From contig DAIRGS010000314.1 of NCBI GenBank assembly GCA_036794395.1, positions 1 to 8,179 of the forward strand: a stretch of DNA of 8,179 bases, written 5' to 3'. Source of the DNA: DASXMX01 sp036794395. Its GTDB lineage: Bacteria; Planctomycetota; Phycisphaerae; Tepidisphaerales; Tepidisphaeraceae. Made by a program: the position numbers and the translations under genes. This document shows, piece after piece, positions 5,498 to 8,179 of this stretch (the first letter of the stretch is position 1; each line of letters begins with the position of its first letter). Below the pieces are notes generated by a model. That model did not search any database and was not told the DNA's origin. It worked only from the letters and a program-made list of their open reading frames with translations.

Positions 5498-7066
5498 ATG
5501 TCCGACCAGCCGCCGCCGCAAAAGAAGCGTAGTTTGACTGAGATCAGTCATTTATTTCTCAGCAGCATCCGGGATCGTCAGACGGATGGGGCGCAGCGTC
5601 CGCAGCGTACGCCGCCGGTGCCATCGGATGTGAGCATTGATTTGACGCCTGAGGAATTCGCGCGGGTGTATGGGGGCGCGCCGCCGGCGCCGGAACGCAA
5701 GCCCGTTCCGATCTCGGCGATTATCGGGGCGCATCTCAACGGCAAGCAGTTTGATCGGGTGAAGGAATATGCCCGGCATCTGGCCGATCGCGTGGGGCGC
5801 ATCGGTCTGATCGAGCTGGATGCATCGGAGCTGCGGCTGATGGTATTCGAGCCGGCCGAGCAGGCGGGGCCTGGAGATGGGGATCCGCAGTCGGCCGAGT
5901 GCGTTGAGCCGCGGCTGATGATTGAATCATTGGAAGAGCTGAACTGGGACGTGGAGCATTGGCTGCTGCTGTTGCCCAATCCGCGCACGCCGGAGGCAAA
6001 GGCGCTTCTGCGGGAAGTGGATCACTGGGTCCTGCTGTCCACGTGCGATCATGATGGGGTCGTATCAAGCTATCGCATGCTGAAGGGGTTGCTGAATCAA
6101 CACCGCCCGCTGCTGACGCTTTCGTTGCTCGATGCGACAGACGAAGTGGAAGTGACGCGGGTGTTTCAGAAGCTGTCGAGTGTGTGCCAGCAGTTTCTGG
6201 ATTGGCCGCTCGATTTTGAATCGGCGGTACGGGCATGCCCGCAGGTTTGCGAGCACCTGGTTTTGTTCTACCGGCCCAATCGCGACAAGGCGCAGATAGC
6301 GACGGCGTCGCAGTGGACGGTGATTACGGATTTTATCGCGGCGGCGAAATTGGCGCAGGATTCGGCCGTGCGGGCCCAACTGGCCATCGCGGCCGAGGCC
6401 GAGAGTGCCGGGGAAACCGCTCGGGCGGCGAATGTCGAAGCAACGACAAGCTCACTTGAAACCGAGAGTGTGCGGGAGATGGCAATGGAAACCGCGGTGT
6501 TGCAGCAGGGGCAGTTGATTGCGGATGTGATTGTTCCCGAGTCAGACGTTGATCGGAGTGAAGTACACACGTCGGCGAAGCCGCAAGCGGCTGGCATGCA
6601 AGCCAAAGCGATGACGATGACGCCGCGGGATATGTTCGATGATGTGATCGATCTACCGGGTGGGGATGCGTCGGGGCAGGCAATTCTGGCGGCGGTGCTG
6701 CGGAAGGCTTCAGGGGAGCTGGTCGAGTGTCCGCTGCGCCCGCCGATGTGCGTGGAGGCCCGGTTGGCTGTGAGCCGGGAGCGGGCGGTTGTTTTGCTGG
6801 CGGTGGCGAACCAGGGTTTGCACGAACTTCAGTTTATTGGGCAGGCGTATCGGTGGCTGAAGGAGAACCGGGAGCTGATCGGGATGGCGCTCCCGCAGTT
6901 TGCGATTGATCCGAAACAGACCCCGGGCTTGAGATTATTGGTGGATCGGGCGGACCTGACGGCGGATGTGCTTCAGCCGATGCTTCAGAGCGAGCATATT
7001 ACCGTGCAGGCGTACCGGAAGCTGAAGTGGGGCGAGAAGCGTGGGGTGTTTTTGGAGGCGGCGTAG
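5498..7066 (+). CDS. Unrecognised protein, probable P-loop-less ParA/MinD-like fold with extra C-terminal domain
   Basis: I do not recognise this 522-residue protein. AAGGA nine bases before ATG 5498 supports the start. Residues 1-45 are polar, with a basic patch (KKRS at 9-12). Residues 70-260 follow the strand-helix order of MinD/FlhG ATPases. PISAIIGAHLNGKQFDRVKEYARHLA lies where the Walker A strand, loop and helix should be, but without the GKGGxGKT motif. GRIGLIELDAS (100-110) matches the VDIDPQG strand. WLLLLP and then REVDHWVLLSTCDHDGVVSSYRMLK (172-196) match the Walker B and following 'ADevivVttpe...day.llK' region, again without the catalytic Asp. SVCQQFLDWPL (228-238) matches the late MinD helix. 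Residues 285-375 are Ala/Glu-rich and probably disordered. Residues 385-522 form a separate domain I cannot name. It is the same strand and next gene after the ParA-CBM48 protein, so a functional pair is likely. The fold call is by eye. Confidence 0.85.
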   Translation: MSDQPPPQKKRSLTEISHLFLSSIRDRQTDGAQRPQRTPPVPSDVSIDLTPEEFARVYGGAPPAPERKPVPISAIIGAHLNGKQFDRVKEYARHLADRVGRIGLIELDASELRLMVFEPAEQAGPGDGDPQSAECVEPRLMIESLEELNWDVEHWLLLLPNPRTPEAKALLREVDHWVLLSTCDHDGVVSSYRMLKGLLNQHRPLLTLSLLDATDEVEVTRVFQKLSSVCQQFLDWPLDFESAVRACPQVCEHLVLFYRPNRDKAQIATASQWTVITDFIAAAKLAQDSAVRAQLAIAAEAESAGETARAANVEATTSSLETESVREMAMETAVLQQGQLIADVIVPESDVDRSEVHTSAKPQAAGMQAKAMTMTPRDMFDDVIDLPGGDASGQAILAAVLRKASGELVECPLRPPMCVEARLAVSRERAVVLLAVANQGLHELQFIGQAYRWLKENRELIGMALPQFAIDPKQTPGLRLLVDRADLTADVLQPMLQSEHITVQAYRKLKWGEKRGVFLEAA

Positions 7067-7081
7067 GGTGAGGAAGGCCGA

Positions 7082-7113
7082 AGGCACGGAGGCACGGAGG
7101 CGCGGAGGCGCCC
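7082..7113 (+). repeat. 8-nt tandem repeat AGGCACGG
   Basis: Four consecutive 8-nt units: AGGCACGG twice, AGGCGCGG, then a degenerate AGGCGCCC. It begins 15 nt after the stop of the preceding gene. No function is evident. Confidence 0.7.
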
Positions 7114-7118
7114 TTCAT

Positions 7119-7201
7119 AATCCTAATCTCAATCTCAATCCTAATCCGGATTGGATTTTGGATTCTGTGCTGGGATTAGGATTGAGATTAAGATTAGGAT
7201 T
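7119..7201. repeat. Large inverted repeat of AATCCTAATCTC units
   Basis: Left arm 7119-7147 and right arm 7173-7201 are complementary at 28 of 29 positions around a 25-nt spacer. Each arm is itself built from 6-nt steps (AATCCT/AATCTC on the left, GGATTA/GATTGA types on the right), and the right arm runs on into TAAGAGTAAGAG. The composition is strongly strand-partitioned: only A, T and C in the left arm; only A, T and G in the right. A hairpin is possible at either the RNA or DNA level. It might serve as a terminator for the gene ending at 7066, but there is no T-run. Confidence 0.85.
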
Positions 7202-7284
7202 AAGAGTAAGAGTACGACGGCGCGGGGGTGGGATCGTGCTTGCGATGGGGTGGGATTGTGTGAAGGTTGGGTGAATCGCACAAA

Positions 7285-7293
7285 TTATCCACA
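7285..7293 (+). promoter_or_regulatory. Single DnaA-box-like site
   Basis: TTATCCACA is a perfect match to the DnaA box consensus TTWTNCACA, 46 nt before the ATG of the HD-domain gene. It stands alone: no box cluster and no AT-rich unwinding stretch are seen, so an origin is not supported. It could be a regulatory or chance site. Just upstream, GGGGTGGGAT-C/T-GTG occurs twice (about 7222 and 7246). TATGAT at 7325-7330 resembles a -10 element without a good -35. Confidence 0.3.
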
Positions 7294-7338
7294 TTTGATG
7301 CACGCCTGAATTGATTGCGCAAGTTATGATTGCTACAT

Positions 7339-8070
7339 ATGAAGCAGCGGAAGATGACGTCGGTGCTTTCGCCAGGGCTGGCTGAAATATTTCATGAGCG
7401 AGGACACGCGATGGACCGCGCTGCAATCGCCCGAGCTGAATCGGATTCAGATTCGGCTCCACTTTCAGATCCTACACACGCGTTGCTTGAGAGCTGGGTT
7501 CGTCGTCGGCTGGGGTCCAGCGAGCATGAACGCCGGGTTGCGCATATTGCGGGGGCAATATTTGATTTAACACAAGATTTACATGATTTGAGCCACCGGG
7601 CACGCTGGACCTTGATCGCGGCGGCGCTGGTCCATGATGTGGGCCGGGCGGTTGATCCCGAGGATCACGCGCGGATTGGGGCGAACATCGTATTGACTGA
7701 TTCGGCGCTGGGGGTGTCGCCGACGACGCGGCGGTGGCTGGCGTACCTCACGCTTTATCATCGCGGGCAGGTGCCGATAGCGGGAAAAGATGGGGTTCTG
7801 CGGGCCAGTGATGATGCGGCGGGGATGTTAAAGTTGCTGGGGCTCTTGCGGGCATCAGATACGCTGGATAGCCGGTCGATTGAATCCCCGCGAGTGTTGC
7901 TCATGCGGCGAGAGAATCGCGTGCAGATTTGTTGCTTCCTTCGCGAACATGATGAGCGGGCGGAGCGGGCGTTTTGCCGGCCCAAGAAGTATCGCCTGAT
8001 GGAAGAGACGCTGGACTGCCAGGTCCAGGTGGAAGTGCAGTTGGGGGATGCGAGGATGCTGTCAGCTTGA
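7339..8070 (+). CDS. Stand-alone HD-domain protein of the Ppx/GppA C-terminal type
   Basis: HD domains are metal-dependent phosphohydrolases. This 243-residue protein matches the C-terminal domain of exopolyphosphatase/GppA proteins but lacks their ASKHA ATPase-like half. Numbered from ATG 7339: His63 in HERRVAHIAG, the HD pair His99-Asp100 in AALVHDVGR, His110, His141 in TLYHRG, and then LLRASDTLD (169-177) with a beta-rich end (185-235) typical of that family. So metal-binding residues appear intact; the substrate (polyphosphate, pppGpp or other) cannot be told. The start is uncertain. ATG 7411 has GCGAGGA six bases upstream and gives 219 residues, still covering the whole domain. ATG 7339 has no ribosome binding site and would be nearly leaderless if TATGAT (7325-7330) is a -10 element; I keep it because the stretch between has coding-like third positions. 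Repeat copy B begins directly after the stop. Confidence 0.85.
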   Translation: MKQRKMTSVLSPGLAEIFHERGHAMDRAAIARAESDSDSAPLSDPTHALLESWVRRRLGSSEHERRVAHIAGAIFDLTQDLHDLSHRARWTLIAAALVHDVGRAVDPEDHARIGANIVLTDSALGVSPTTRRWLAYLTLYHRGQVPIAGKDGVLRASDDAAGMLKLLGLLRASDTLDSRSIESPRVLLMRRENRVQICCFLREHDERAERAFCRPKKYRLMEETLDCQVQVEVQLGDARMLSA

Positions 8071-8072
8071 GG

Positions 8073-8179
8073 CGCATGCGGCATTTGCTGACTAAATGAC
8101 TGTGCGCGATTCCGCGCCATTGCATTTAAGTGGCACGGCCTTCCAGGCCGTGGTCGGGGACGCTTCGGGTCCGGCGCCG
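8073..8179 (+). repeat. Dispersed hairpin repeat, copy B (cut by the window end)
   Basis: It begins two bases after the HD gene stop with CGCATGCGG, followed by TAAATGACTGTGCGCGATTCC, a GCGCG/CGCGC mini-stem (8104-8108 with 8113-8117), the 8-bp hairpin at 8134-8152 identical to that of copy A, and the shared 23-nt tail 8157-8179. The element clearly runs on past the window. Same orientation, and same position behind a + strand gene, as copy A. Confidence 0.85.

Noticed and set aside
5360..5551. 63-residue minus-strand open frame reading SVV/CQ/LSV-like repeats
   Set aside because: It is a translation of the GTCAGTG repeat array plus the start of the next gene; no ribosome binding site and no independent protein signal.
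7119..7201. CRISPR array among the repeat-rich gaps
   Set aside because: No gap has equal-length direct repeats separated by unique spacers, and no cas gene is present; all are short-unit tandem or inverted repeats.
7041..7274. 77-residue + strand frame with NLNLNPNP and GLRLRLGLR stretches
   Set aside because: The protein-like periodicity is only the inverted hexamer repeat at 7119-7201 read in frame, and it overlaps the end of the real gene.

Overview
The window is bacterial, GC-rich and strongly G-biased on the + strand, with six protein-coding genes that all read left to right. The style suggests a planctomycete, perhaps Phycisphaerae-like. The hints are a Uma2 protein with a long C-terminal tail, spaced single genes separated by repeat-filled gaps, and weak or variable ribosome binding sites. 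This placement is inference from sequence style; no marker gene is present to fix it.

Layout: 1-109, upstream region with a dyad. 110-1726, rtcR, the CARF plus sigma54-AAA+ regulator of RNA repair. 1727-2208, a gap of about 480 nt dominated by two inverted copies of a hairpin-bearing dispersed repeat. 2209-2856, an exported glutathione-peroxidase-family protein. 2857-3001, a phased CGTA repeat and a long hairpin that probably acts as terminator. 3002-3709, a Uma2-family (PD-(D/E)XK-like) protein. 3956-5332, a ParA-type ATPase fused through a low-complexity linker to a glycogen-binding CBM48/AMPK-beta-like domain. 5336-5484, a GTCAGTG-type repeat. 5498-7066, an unrecognised protein whose first half looks like a ParA/MinD fold that has lost its P-loop. 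7067-7338, two more repeat families. 7339-8070, a stand-alone HD domain of the Ppx/GppA C-terminal type. 8073-8179, a third copy of the dispersed hairpin repeat, cut by the window end.

The most interesting part is 3956-7066. A catalytically intact ParA ATPase carries a carbohydrate-binding module with every aromatic and polar glycogen contact in place. It is followed on the same strand by a protein that looks like a nucleotide-binding-dead relative of the same fold. ParA-type ATPases position plasmids, carboxysomes, storage granules and chemoreceptor arrays. A reasonable hypothesis is therefore an intracellular positioning or partition system for glycogen or another alpha-glucan, with the downstream protein as partner or regulator. 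This is inference; no function has been shown by the sequence alone.

A second theme is that most longer intergenic gaps hold a different short-repeat family, nearly all with dyad symmetry. The three copies of the dispersed element keep a hairpin through compensatory base changes, which argues for selection on the folded form.
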